The position numbers and the translations under genes were made by a program. Positions 8,544 to 20,100 of a stretch of DNA of 64,000 nucleotides are shown piece by piece (position 1 is the first letter of the stretch; each line of letters begins with the position of its first letter). The DNA lies in the NCBI GenBank assembly GCA_013288015.1, contig JABDCR010000005.1, positions 1 through 64,000 on the forward strand. Direction: 5' to 3'. Origin of the DNA: Bacteroidota bacterium. Its GTDB lineage: Bacteria > Bacteroidota > Bacteroidia > B-17B0 > Aurantibacillaceae. The notes beneath the pieces are model-generated. The model had not been told where the DNA came from. It ran no database searches and worked only from the letters and a program-made list of their open reading frames with translations.

Positions 8544-11500
8544 TTAACGTATAACAGAAACCTGCCCGTGGTAGTCGTGTTCCTTTTTAAAAATATCTTT
8601 TAAAACCACTTTCCATACATAGGTGTCTTCTTGTACCACTTCATTGTATCGTTTACTATCCCAGCCTTCATAAGGATTAGTAGTATGAAAAATCATATTG
8701 CCCCATCTGTCAAAAATCCATAAGTCATAATAGTTATTATCCCAACCTTCTCCTATGGGTAAAAATAATTCGTTTTTTCCATCCTCATTTGGTGTAACGC
8801 AATTGGGCGCATAAAAAGTATATTCAGGATTAATGGTAACATTTTTTACTACAGTGTCTTTACATCCAACATTATCTGTAACAATTAATGTAACAGGATA
8901 AACTCCTTCATTAGGATAGGTGTGAGACGGGTTTTGTATTAAATAAGTTGTTGTATCTGTATTCCAGTTCCAACTAACGATATTGCCAATTGATTGATTA
9001 TAGAAATAAATAGTGTTGTTATAAATATCGGTTTCGAAAGCAGATGCCGAGAAATCTGCGGTTGGGTTTTGATGTACATGAATAAAATTTATTTCTTTCA
9101 ATGTATCCAAACAATGATTTTGCGTAAACGCTGTTAAAGTAACATCATAGTTGCCTGTTTTATAATAACAATGTCCAATAGAATTTCCGCTTGCGGTGGT
9201 TCCATCACCAAAACTCCAGTTATATGGCGGTATAATATTGTTTCCCGGTACATTGCTAACTACACCCGCAGTAAAACTAACGCAAACAAAACCGCAACCA
9301 CTGGTAAGTGATGGTGTTATGGTTAAACTCGGTTCAGCATAAATATAAATTTCTGTAGTTGCTGCTATTGCAGGACATAAAGCATCGTGTGCCCAAGCGG
9401 TATAAGAAGTTGTTACGCTTGGATTTACAATTATACTTGATGTGTTTTGCCCGCTACTCCAACTATACGTAAATCCACCTCCACTACCACCTGTAGCATT
9501 TGTTGCTAATGTTGCCTGAGCACCTTTACAAACCGAATCGATAGGTGTTATAGAAATATTTACTGCGGGATACACACTTACAATTCCACTTGCTTGTGCT
9601 GTTTGCGTACAACCTGTATTTTGTGCAATAACTACATAAGTGGTTGTAGCAGTTGGACTAACATTAATTGTTTGCGTGTTGGCATTAGTCGGAGCCCATG
9701 TGTAACTAACCGCACCACCATTTCCTCCTGAAACACTTGCTGTAAGTGAAGTAGTTTGGCCAGAGCAAATTGACAGGTTATTTACAGAAACATTTATTGG
9801 CGGAGGTTGAATAATAGTTAGTGTAGTAGTTGCATGACATAAATTACTATCCACTACAGAAACCGTATATAAACCGACAGCTAAATTTGTGCCGACAGAA
9901 TTTGTTCCTCCGTTTGGTACCCAAGAGTATGTGTAGGTTGTTGGTGTTCCTCCGGTAGCAGATACAGTTGATGAACCTGTACTTGCTCCAAAGCAATTAA
10001 CACTTGTGGTGCCTGAAACAGATAATGTTATGGCAGATGTTTGATTTACTAAAACAGAACCTGCTTGTACGCAATTATTAGCATCGCTAACGGTAACAGT
10101 ATAAATTATGTTTCCGGCTAAATTATTTACGGATAATGAGTTGCTATTAGATGGAACCCAAGTATAGGTATAGTTGGGTGTTCCGCCTGATACATTACAA
10201 CTAACCATGCCGTTTGTGTTGCCACAAGTAGCTAATGTGCTTGTTGGTGTAACAGTTAAAGCTTGCGGTTGCATAATAGAAATTGTTGCGGTAGCCGTAC
10301 AATTTGCTGAATCAATTACAGCAACAATATAATTTCCTGCCGGTAAATTTTGAATAGAAGAATTAGTTACTCCACCAGGTGACCACAGATAAGCAAAAGG
10401 GGCTGTGCCACTATTTACACTCGCTGTGGCACTAGCTGTATTTGCTCCAAAGCAGGTTACGCTGGTTGATGCAACACTTAAAATCGGATTAGGTTTATTG
10501 CCTACAGTAATTGTTTTAGTAGTAATACATTGTAAAGAATCCTCAACCGTTAAACTATATACACCTGGCATTAAACTAGAAGCTGCATTAGATAAACTTA
10601 CGTTAGGGTTCCATGTATAAACATAACCACTTTGTGACGGTGTACCCGCAGTTACAGTAGCCATAACTGTTCCATTATTTAATCCACATGTAGCAGGTGT
10701 ACTGCTTAGTGACAAATTAATGGATGAGTTTGATGTTATTGCAGTTTGTGTTGTATAAGTACAGTTATTAGCATCTTTAATAGTTACATTAAAAATTCCT
10801 GCACCCAATCCTGTTGCATTTGTAGTGTTTCCTCCTATAGGATTCCACATATATGTATAACCCGGAGTTCCTCCGGTTGCAATAACAGTAGCTGAACCAT
10901 TAGTCATGCCACAAGAAGCCGCTGTGTTACTAACTGTTGCGCTTATTGCCGTTGGCTGATTTATAGTAACTACAGATAAGGCTACACAGTTTGCAGAATC
11001 TTTAACTGCAACAGTATAGGTTCCTGCAAGTAAATTTGTTACCGATGGATTTGCGCCTCCGCTTGGCGACCATGAGTAACTGAAAGGAGCAGATCCTGTA
11101 CCTGCATTTATATTTACTGATGCAGATCCTGTAGCTGACCCATTACAAACAATGCTATTTGAAGTAACACTTAAAACAGGTGAAGGATGATTGCCAATAG
11201 TTATACTTTTAGAAACAGAGCAACCTAAGGCATCGCTTGCTGAAACAGTGTAAGTTGTGTTTCCGTTAAGATTGGTAACAGAAGGTGTGTTTGCTCCTGA
11301 ACTCCATGTATAAGTAAGAATTCCAGTACCACCAGTTGCAATTGCAGTAGCTGTTCCGTTTGCGTTACTACAACTTGCAGCGATACCCGTTACCACTAAA
11401 TTTACCGATGGTGTTTGAGCTATAGTTGTTTGTGCAGTAGTAGTACAATTATTGGCATCCTTAATAGTTACAGTATAATTTCCTCCGGCTAAACCTGTTA

Positions 11501-13922
11501 CGTTATTTAAATTTCCGCCACCTGGGCTCCAGATATATGTATAGCCCGGAGTTCCTCCTGATGCAGTTACACTTGCTGTTCCGTTTGCATTACCACAAGT
11601 AGCCGGAGTGTTGATTGTATTTGCTGTTAAAATACTTGGCTGGTTTATAGTTACACTTGTTGCAGCAGTACATAAATTATGATCAGTAACTAAAACCGAA
11701 TAATTGCCTGCGGCTAAATTTGTTGCTGTAAAATTTGTACCACCATTAGGTGACCACGAATATGTATAAGGGCTTGCTCCTCCCGTAGCTATAACTGTAG
11801 CTGCGCCTGTACTGGCACCATTACAAGTAACGCCGGCAGATACTGTTGATAATGAAATACTACTTGGTTGTATAATATTAGCTGTTGCGGTAGCCGTGCA
11901 ACTATGTGCATCACTTACAGTAACTGAATAGTTAGCTGCAGCTAATCCTGCTACTGTAGCTGCGTTACCACCACTTGGCGACCAGGTATAAGTATATGGT
12001 GCTGTTCCTCCTGTTGCAGTAACTGTAGCTGCGCCTGTACTCGCGCCATTACATGCAACACTAGTTGTTAAAGGAGTTAATGAAAGATTACTTGGTTGCA
12101 AAATGTTTGCCGTAGCAGTAATTGTACAACTATTTGCATCGCTTACAATAACTGTATAATTGTTTGCTGCTAATCCGGATGCTGTGGTTGAATTTCCTCC
12201 ACTTGGCGACCAAGTGTATGTATAAGGTGCGGTTCCACCCGCAGGTGTTACGGTTGCGCTTCCGTTGCTTAATCCATTACACGTTACACTGGCAGATGAA
12301 ACACTTGCGGCTACTCCACCTGAATTTGTAACATTTGCAACCGCTGTAGCGGTACATGTATTTGCATCTTTTATAGTTACTGTATAATTTCCTGCTGCTA
12401 AGCCTGTTGCTGTAGCTGCGTTGCCTCCAATTGGCGACCAAGTATAAGTATAAGGCGCTGTTCCACTTGTGGGGGTTACTGTTGCACTTCCGTTAGTCGC
12501 ATTACAAGTTGCACTGGTAGATGCTACACTTGCAGTTACGCCGCCTGTACTTGTAATATTTGCAACAGTAGTAGCAGTACATGTATTTGCATCTTTAATA
12601 GTTACTGTATAATTTCCTACATTTAATCCTGTTGCATTTGCTGTATTACCACCACTTGGTGACCAGGAATAAGTGTAAGGTGCTGTACCTCCCGTTGGAC
12701 TTGCAGATGCGGTTCCGTTGGTGGCTCCGCAAGATGCTGATGTAGTTGTTGCCGTAACAACTAAAGTGTTAACGGTTATTGATGCTACTGCCGTATTAGT
12801 GCAGCCAGCAGCACTGGTACCGGTAACGGTATAAGATGTTGACCCAGGCATAACGCTAAGTGGGTTTGCATTTGAACCCGTGTTCCACGTATAAGTATTT
12901 GCTCCTGCTGCTGTTAAATTGACTGAAGTACCACTACAAACTGAAGGACTATTAACTGTAACAGTAGGCAATGGATTAGCAGTAATAGTAGTTACCGCTG
13001 TATTGGTACAACCGGCAGCACTTGTTCCTGTAACTGTATAGGTTGTACTTGATGCAGTTACCGATAATGGATTAGCTGTTGAACCTGTATTCCATGTATA
13101 AGTTGATGCACCTGCGGCCGTAAGATTAACTAATGAACCTGCACAGGCAGTCGGATTTGTAATGGTAACAGGAGGAAGCGGCGCAGATGTTCCGTCAACC
13201 TCCACCTGAGTAAATGCCCATTCGTGCGTGCCGTTATGTCCGTTTGTGCAATTACAAGTAGTTGCATCGTAAGGAATAATTTTAAAAATAACCGGGGTTG
13301 CCGAACTAAACGGCGTAATATTCCATGTATAAAGAGCCATTGTAGCGCAACCTCCTCCGGGTGCAGCTATCGTGCTACAATTACCGGTTCCGGTAGAACC
13401 TCCTCCGGTTGTTGTATGTGGTAGAGTCCAGGTAGGACCAGTAATCCAAGTAACACCTCCATCGTTAGAATAACCAACCAACACTTTATCGGCTCCTGTA
13501 CTATATACCCCCATTGTTATACAAAATTTATTAATATAAACACAGTTAGATGATACAGGTGTTACCGTAAAAGAAACATAATCGGGTGCAGTCGATAAAG
13601 AAGGAGCTGTATTATGGCAATAGGCAAATCCTGCCTGAGTTGCCGCTGTAATTTGAAAATAACCACAACCCGTAAAAGGAGCCACACAATAACCGTATGG
13701 GGTTAAGGAAGTTGGACTTACCCCTAAAGTACTAAATGTTGCCAAGCCGCTTGAACAAGCCGAGGCATTTAATGAATTAAAAGGAGCCGCATTATAGTTG
13801 GTAGAATTGTACTGTACAAGTACCTGAGAAAAACTAATGGATGAAAAAAAACAAAACAAAGTAAAAACTAAGTTTGGTTTTTTTAATATACCAATGAATA
13901 TTGAACTCTTTTTTATTTCCAA
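8544..13922 (-). CDS. Giant SprB-repeat surface protein with CHU_C C-terminus (T9SS type B)
   Basis: About 1792 residues. A signal peptide ends at SISFSQ. An N-terminal non-repetitive domain (about 350 residues, Cys-rich) is followed by two Ig-like repeats with the SYTVTGTSAAGCTNTAV pattern, about fourteen SprB-type repeats of about 73 residues (CNGASTGAATV, GTAPYTYTWSPSGGN), further Ig-like repeats, two PKD-like domains (YNWSFGDGTTASG; THTYPNEGVYPVTLIV) and a C-terminal gliding-motility-associated domain (APNCVTPNEDGKNELFLP, WNMIF-like core, EDTYVWKVVLKD). This C-terminus directs type IX secretion and surface attachment in Bacteroidota. The frame stays open to a TTG at 13970, but the conserved leader ends near 13947, so I prefer the TTG at 13922, which aligns with the ATG context of the sister gene. 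Confidence 0.88.
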   Translation of the reverse strand: MEIKKSSIFIGILKKPNLVFTLFCFFSSISFSQVLVQYNSTNYNAAPFNSLNASACSSGLATFSTLGVSPTSLTPYGYCVAPFTGCGYFQITAATQAGFAYCHNTAPSLSTAPDYVSFTVTPVSSNCVYINKFCITMGVYSTGADKVLVGYSNDGGVTWITGPTWTLPHTTTGGGSTGTGNCSTIAAPGGGCATMALYTWNITPFSSATPVIFKIIPYDATTCNCTNGHNGTHEWAFTQVEVDGTSAPLPPVTITNPTACAGSLVNLTAAGASTYTWNTGSTANPLSVTASSTTYTVTGTSAAGCTNTAVTTITANPLPTVTVNSPSVCSGTSVNLTAAGANTYTWNTGSNANPLSVMPGSTSYTVTGTSAAGCTNTAVASITVNTLVVTATTTSASCGATNGTASASPTGGTAPYTYSWSPSGGNTANATGLNVGNYTVTIKDANTCTATTVANITSTGGVTASVASTSATCNATNGSATVTPTSGTAPYTYTWSPIGGNAATATGLAAGNYTVTIKDANTCTATAVANVTNSGGVAASVSSASVTCNGLSNGSATVTPAGGTAPYTYTWSPSGGNSTTASGLAANNYTVIVSDANSCTITATANILQPSNLSLTPLTTSVACNGASTGAATVTATGGTAPYTYTWSPSGGNAATVAGLAAANYSVTVSDAHSCTATATANIIQPSSISLSTVSAGVTCNGASTGAATVIATGGASPYTYSWSPNGGTNFTATNLAAGNYSVLVTDHNLCTAATSVTINQPSILTANTINTPATCGNANGTASVTASGGTPGYTYIWSPGGGNLNNVTGLAGGNYTVTIKDANNCTTTAQTTIAQTPSVNLVVTGIAASCSNANGTATAIATGGTGILTYTWSSGANTPSVTNLNGNTTYTVSASDALGCSVSKSITIGNHPSPVLSVTSNSIVCNGSATGSASVNINAGTGSAPFSYSWSPSGGANPSVTNLLAGTYTVAVKDSANCVALSVVTINQPTAISATVSNTAASCGMTNGSATVIATGGTPGYTYMWNPIGGNTTNATGLGAGIFNVTIKDANNCTYTTQTAITSNSSINLSLSSTPATCGLNNGTVMATVTAGTPSQSGYVYTWNPNVSLSNAASSLMPGVYSLTVEDSLQCITTKTITVGNKPNPILSVASTSVTCFGANTASATASVNSGTAPFAYLWSPGGVTNSSIQNLPAGNYIVAVIDSANCTATATISIMQPQALTVTPTSTLATCGNTNGMVSCNVSGGTPNYTYTWVPSNSNSLSVNNLAGNIIYTVTVSDANNCVQAGSVLVNQTSAITLSVSGTTSVNCFGASTGSSTVSATGGTPTTYTYSWVPNGGTNSVGTNLAVGLYTVSVVDSNLCHATTTLTIIQPPPINVSVNNLSICSGQTTSLTASVSGGNGGAVSYTWAPTNANTQTINVSPTATTTYVVIAQNTGCTQTAQASGIVSVYPAVNISITPIDSVCKGAQATLATNATGGSGGGFTYSWSSGQNTSSIIVNPSVTTSYTAWAHDALCPAIAATTEIYIYAEPSLTITPSLTSGCGFVCVSFTAGVVSNVPGNNIIPPYNWSFGDGTTASGNSIGHCYYKTGNYDVTLTAFTQNHCLDTLKEINFIHVHQNPTADFSASAFETDIYNNTIYFYNQSIGNIVSWNWNTDTTTYLIQNPSHTYPNEGVYPVTLIVTDNVGCKDTVVKNVTINPEYTFYAPNCVTPNEDGKNELFLPIGEGWDNNYYDLWIFDRWGNMIFHTTNPYEGWDSKRYNEVVQEDTYVWKVVLKDIFKKEHDYHGQVSVIR
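9790..12790 (-). repeat. SprB-type tandem repeat array inside the adhesin gene
   Basis: Coding repeats of about 216-222 bases, each translating to a roughly 73-residue SprB unit: CNG/CG-NGTATV, GGT.PYTYTWSP, GGN....GL.AGNYTV, D.N.CTAT. Neighbouring units are very similar, while outer ones diverge. SprB repeats are known from the Flavobacterium gliding adhesin. Boundaries are approximate. Confidence 0.75.
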
Positions 13923-13946
13923 AATAATTGACACAAAATTATTTTT

Positions 13947-14000
13947 GAAAGTGGTTAAGAGTTTTACCAAACTAAAACTTCTTTAGGGTGTTCACTTTTG
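13947..14000 (-). promoter_or_regulatory. Conserved leader upstream of adhesin gene 1
   Basis: Read on the minus strand, this 54-base block starts CAAAAGTGAACACCCTAAAG, continues AAGTTTT, and ends CTTAACCACTTTC. The same two blocks, at the same spacing, precede the second giant gene (21338-21391). The ends AAAGTG and CACTTT are complementary and could close a stem. Shared promoter or structured 5' leader is inferred from this duplication; bases 14001-14109 hold nothing else. Confidence 0.6.
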
Positions 14001-14109
14001 TTGCATCAAAATTATTCTATTCTACTCCAAAAAAGCGTATCTCAAAATTACCTTATTGTAAAGCTTTCCTTTTTAATAGTTAACGGTAAGTATACTTCTT
14101 CTTTAAATA

Positions 14110-17100
14110 TTATCTAACAAGCATCAAAGTGCCTTGTTGTTTAAATGTTTGTCCATCTAAACCTTTTGCTTCAAGTATATACATATAAGTTCCCTCAGGT
14201 GCTTTATCACCATTAGGTGTTACACCATCCCAACTTTGATTTGGGGCATTTAACGTGTATAATAATTGTCCCCAACGATTATAGATGTCGCAATTTAAAC
14301 TTGCCATACCTGTATTAGGAATAAAAAATTCATCGTTTACACCATCGCCATTTGGAGAAAACACATTCGGAATAATTATAGTAGTTGGTATATTAGCTAT
14401 TACAGTAATTCTAAATGTATCAGAGCATGTTCCGTTTATAGCAGCAAGCACAACAGTATATGTATCCACATTAGTATATGTATTAGATGGATTTATAACT
14501 GTTGAAGTGTTACCATCTCCAAAAGACCAAGTATAATTAATAGCCCCAATTGATGTATTACTAAAGCTTATAGCCAAAGGAATGGTGCCCACTGCCGGAT
14601 TTGGATTAGTAATAAATGAAGCTGTAACCGATAATAAAGGAATACTGAAAGTAGGAGAAACAGTTCCTGTAACATTTGCTATACAACCATTAGCATCGGT
14701 TACTTGTAAACTATATGTACCATTTGGTTGATTGGTAAATGAAGGTGATGTTGAAATAATAACTCCGGTACTTGTGTTAGTCCATTGATAAGTATAAGGT
14801 GCTAAACCACCTGAAACATTAGCGGCACTAATGTTTGAAACACCTCCGTTTGATTGATTACATTTAGCTGTATCTATACTTGCTCCTGTAAGATTAAATA
14901 TAGGCGTTTGGTTAACAATTACGGATGCTATACCGGCATCAGTTGCGGCATTTGAACATCCTGTTGTTCCATCAGTTCCATTAATAGTATAAGTTATACT
15001 GCTTGTTGGACTTACGTTGAAACTTGTACCAACTTGACCGCCGGGATTTAAAGTATAAGTAGGTGAATTACTTATAGGATTCATACTTGGGGTGACAACT
15101 ACTGATGTACCACTACAAATCACACTATTGCTTCCTAACGGATTGATACTAATAGTCGGCGTTGGATTTACTGTAATAACAGCTAAACCTGCATCTGCAG
15201 CAGCATTTGGACATCCTGTTGTTCCATCTGTTGCATTAATAGTATATGTTATACTGCTTGTTGGGCTTACTGTAAAGCTGGTGCCTATTTGGTTACCCGG
15301 GTTTAATGTGTAGGTTGCCGAACTGCTTGGATTTACAGTTGGAGTGATAACTACTGATGCTCCGTTACAAATTACACCATTGTTTACTAATGGATTTATA
15401 CTAATGGTTGGTGTTGGATTTACTGTTATAGATGCTAAGCCTGCATCAGCTGTGGCGTTTGTACACCCTGTAGTTCCATCTGTTCCATCAATTGTATAAG
15501 TTGTGTTGCTGTTTGGGGTTATCGTAAAACTTGTTCCGGTTTGATTACCTGGATTTAATGTATACGTGTTTGCACCACCTGGCGTTATAACCACCGATGC
15601 GCCATTACAAATTACACTATTACTTCCTAACGGATTTATACTAATTGTTGGTGTTGGATTTACTGTTATAGGAACTGAAGCTGCATCAGTTGCAATATTT
15701 GAACATCCGGTTGTACTATTAGTTCCGTCTATCGTATAAGTTGTGTTACTGTTAGGACTTACAGTAAAGCTTGTGCCTGTTTGATTACCAGGATTTAAAG
15801 TATAGGTTGCTGCAGTATTTGGATTTATAATTGGAGTTATTACTACTGATGAACCATTGCAGATTACACTGTTGCTTCCTAAAGAATTAATACTAATAGT
15901 TGGTGTTGGATTTACTATTACAGGTGCTAAACCTTCATTAGCTATTGCATTAGAGCATCCTGTAATTGCATCAGTTCCGTCAATTGTATAAGTTGTACTG
16001 CTGGTTGGGTTCACTGTAAAACTTGTGCCTGTTTGATTACTAGGGTTTAATGTATATGTAGTTGCGCCACTTGGGTTTATAACTACCGAAGCACCGTTAC
16101 AAATTACACTGTTGCTTCCTAATGGGTTTATGCTAATTGTTGGAGTTGATAAAATAGTTATTGTTATTGGTCTGCTAGTGCCTATACAGCCATTAGATAT
16201 AGCTGCAACATACAATGTAGTTGTACCAATAGGTAAACTTGCAGGTGGCGTATATGTATTTGTATTGGTAGCCAAAGCAGTAGTTAAACCTGCATCGCTA
16301 TACCAATTTATAGTTGGAGTAACTGTACCACTGTTTGCCACGCTTACGGTTAAGGTTTGTATTATAGTACCCTGACAATAAGTTGTATCGTTACTCGCTG
16401 TTGTTAACACAGGTTGTGCAGGCGCACTTGCATTGGTAACTGTTACTGAACAGAAACTATTTTGACAAGTGTTTCCATCAGTAACATTTAAACAATATAC
16501 ACCAGCCGATACATTTGATAAAGTAGCATCAGTTCCGCTTCCGTTAGCTATTACAGCACCTGTTGGAAGCGCAGTTCCACTTGTCCAGGTATATGTAATG
16601 GTTGGCGCTCCGGTAACAGTAACATTTGAAATTCCTCCGGTTGCTGAAGTGCAATTAGACTGTGTAATAATAACACCGGTAGTATCAATAGTTGGTAATG
16701 GATTTACTGTGATAGTGCCATTTGCAGAAGTTGATGCCGAACAGTTTGTAGTGTTATCTGTTACTGTTACCGAATAAGTATCAGATACGTTAACAGATAA
16801 AGTGTTGCTTGTTGCTCCTGCAATAATTCCACCATTATTACCCCACTGATAACTATAAGCTCCTGTTGGAGTAACCGATAAAGTAGTTGAACTACCTTGA
16901 CAAATTTGTGAGGTTGAACTGCTTATAGCAGGATCAGGTAAAGGATTTACAGTAATACTTGTAGTACCAGCAACGCCTTTGCAACCGGCTGCTGTTGCTG
17001 TTACGCCAATGGTATAAGGGTTTGGTGAAGCAGGTATATTAGTTACTGTATAAGTATTACCTGTACCTGTGTTACCGTTTGCCTCTGTCCAGTTATAAGT

Positions 17101-20100
17101 TGTTCCTATCGGAGCAGGAGGGTTAGCGGTTAAGATTACTGTGCCTCCTACGCAAGCAGCAGTTGAACTAGGTGTTACCGCAGGAGGTGCAGGTGCTCCA
17201 GCATTTGATATGGTAAAGTTTTGAGAGTATATACAACCCGTAACATTATCTTTTATTTGTAATGGGTAAGTGCCGGCGGAATCCATTAAGGAAGAACTTG
17301 CAACAAAACCACCGGTGTTGTTCCACTCGTAACTATAATTTCCGCTACCACCTGTACCACTTGCTCCTGTTATGGTTCCATCACTTAAACCACAACCGGC
17401 AGGATTAATTATATCTCCTGTTTCACCAGGTAAAGGGTTAATTGTAATGGTATAATTTAATTGTGTGCTATTTGTAGATGTACAACTAGCTACTATAGAA
17501 CTTGCCGTAATTATACCTGTTGTTTGTGCGGTAACAGTTGGAGCAGGATATCCTGCTATGTTACCATTTCCAAACGAAGCTACACCAATACTTGTATTAT
17601 TATTTGTCCAACTAACCGAGCCTGATGGAGTAGATGTAAATGTAATTCCGCTAACGGTAGCATTTGTAAGACCACCACCACAAACTGTTTGAGAATTTCC
17701 TCCTCCACCAACAACACTTACAGTAGGTGTTGGATTTACAGTTATACTAACTGTGTTTTTATTTACACAATTATTAGCATCTGTTCCGGTAACTGTATAA
17801 ACGGTTGGTGTTGCTGTATTAGTTGGTGTTGCTGTTACAACTGAGCCGGTAGGTGAACTCAATGTAGCAGCATTCATCCATGTATAAGTACTTGCACCAC
17901 TTGCTGTTAAAGTTGAACTACCTCCACCCGAACAAATAACTGTACTTGAAGGAACAACTGAAATAGTTGGTAAAGGATTTACAGTTAAGGTAAGTGTTAA
18001 TGGACTACTAGAGGCACAACCACTTGCCGTACCGGATACCGTATAAATTGTTGTTGTTGCAGGGCTTGCTGTTGGATTTGCTGTATTTGCACCTGTTAAT
18101 CCAGCCGCTGCTGGAGTCCAGGTATAAGTATTTGCACCACTAACTGTAAAAGTTTGTGAACCTCCGTTACAAATGCTATATGAGTTTGCAGCCAAACTTA
18201 ATGATGGTACCGGTGTAACATTTACTGTAACAGTAGCCGGTGTTGCATTACTACAACCAAGTGCGCTTGTACCTGTAACACTATAAATTGTTGTTGTAGT
18301 AGGACTTGCTGTTGGAGTAGCTGTGTTTGCGCCTGTTAAAGTAGCAGCCGGTGTCCAAGTATAAGTACTTGCTCCGCTAACGCTAAAAGTTTGCGAGCCA
18401 CCATTACACATAGTGTATGAGTTTGCCGCTAATGTATAACTTGGTTTTGGGTTTACAGTTACAATTACTGTAGCAGGTGTTGCATTAGTGCACCCATTTA
18501 CACTTGTGCCGGTAACACTATAAATTGTGGTGGTGGTTGGGCTTGCTGTTGGGCTTGCTGTATTTGCTCCTGTTAAAGTTGCTGCAGGTGTCCAAGTATA
18601 AGTACTGGCACCGCTAACGGTAAATGTTTGTGAGCCTCCATTACATATTGTGTAAGAATTTGATGTAAGCGAATAAGTTGGTAAAGGATTTACTGTTAAT
18701 GTAAGTGTAAGTGGGCTACTAGGCGCACAACCTGCAGCTGTACCTGCTACTGTATAAATTGTAGTGGTAATAGGTGTTGCTGTTGGATTGGCTGTGTTAG
18801 CATTGGTTAATGTTGCAGATGGAGTCCAAGTATATGTGCTTGCTCCGCTTGCTGTAAATGTTTGCGAACCTCCATTACAAATAGTATATGAATTTGCTGT
18901 TAAACTTAAAGTTGGTACAGCACTTACAGTAACTGTTACAGTTGTAGGTGTTGAGTTACCACAACCAAGTACGCTTGTACCAGTAACACTATAAACAGTA
19001 GTTGTAGTTGGACTAGCTGTTGGGTTAGCTGTGTTAGCATTTGTTAATGTTGTTGATGGAGTCCAAGTATAAGTGCTTGCTCCGCTAACAGTAAATGTTT
19101 GCGAACCCCCGTTACAAATTGTATAAGCATTACCTGTTAAAGTATAACTTGGTTTTGGGTTTACGGTTACTGTTACGGTAGCAGGTGTTGCATTATTACA
19201 ACCGCTAGCACTTGTACCTGTTACACTATAAATAGTTGTAGCGGCAGGTGTTGCAGTGGGATTAGCTGTGTTAGCTCCAGTTAATGTAGCTGATGGAGTC
19301 CAAGTATAAGTACTTGCTCCGCTAACAGTAAATGTTTGAGAACTTCCGTTACAAATTGTGTATGTATTTGATGTAAGAGAATAAGTGGGCAATGGATTTA
19401 CAGTTAAGGTAACTGTATTAGCTGCACTTGTACAACCGCTTGAAGTACCAGTTACACTATAAATAGTTGTTGTGGTTGTTGATGGTGTAACCGTAGGAGT
19501 TGCGATAGTAGAGCCTGCCATGCCTGTAGTCGGAGCCCAGGTGTAAGATGTTGCTCCGTTAGCAGTAAAAGTAACTGGCGCATTTAAACAAGTTGTAAAA
19601 GTTGCCTGTGTAAGGCCTATGGTTGGTGTAGCCACTATAGTAACAGTTGTTGTTTTAGTTGAAGTTTGACAACCAGCAATTGTAGTTCCTACAACGGTAT
19701 ATGTTGCAGGAGAACTTGTAGGAGTGACTGTAACACTTGAGCCGGATGTTCCGCTAAGTCCGCCACCTACTGAAGAACTCCAGGTATATGTGTTAGCTCC
19801 GCTTGCTGTTAACGTAGCACTACCTGATGAACAAACCGTAGCACTACTTGCAATTAAAGTTAATGTAGGTACCGGGTTTATAGTTACAGTAACAGTTGCC
19901 GGTGTTGCATTTGTACACCCACCTGCACTTGTGCCAGTAACACTATATACTGTAGTAGCGGTTGGTGTTGCTATAGGGTTGGCTGTATTAGCATTTGTTA
20001 AGGTAGCTGAAGGAGTCCATGTATAAGTGTTTGATCCGCTCACAGTAAAAGTCTGCGAGCCTCCATTACACAAAGTATAAGAATTTGAGGCAAGTGTATA

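Noticed and set aside
15092-20026. Plus-strand frames of 66-102 codons opposite the second giant adhesin.
   Set aside because: They repeat with the period of the Ig-like units and consist of Val/Pro/Leu-rich antisense translation of Thr/Gly/Asn codons.
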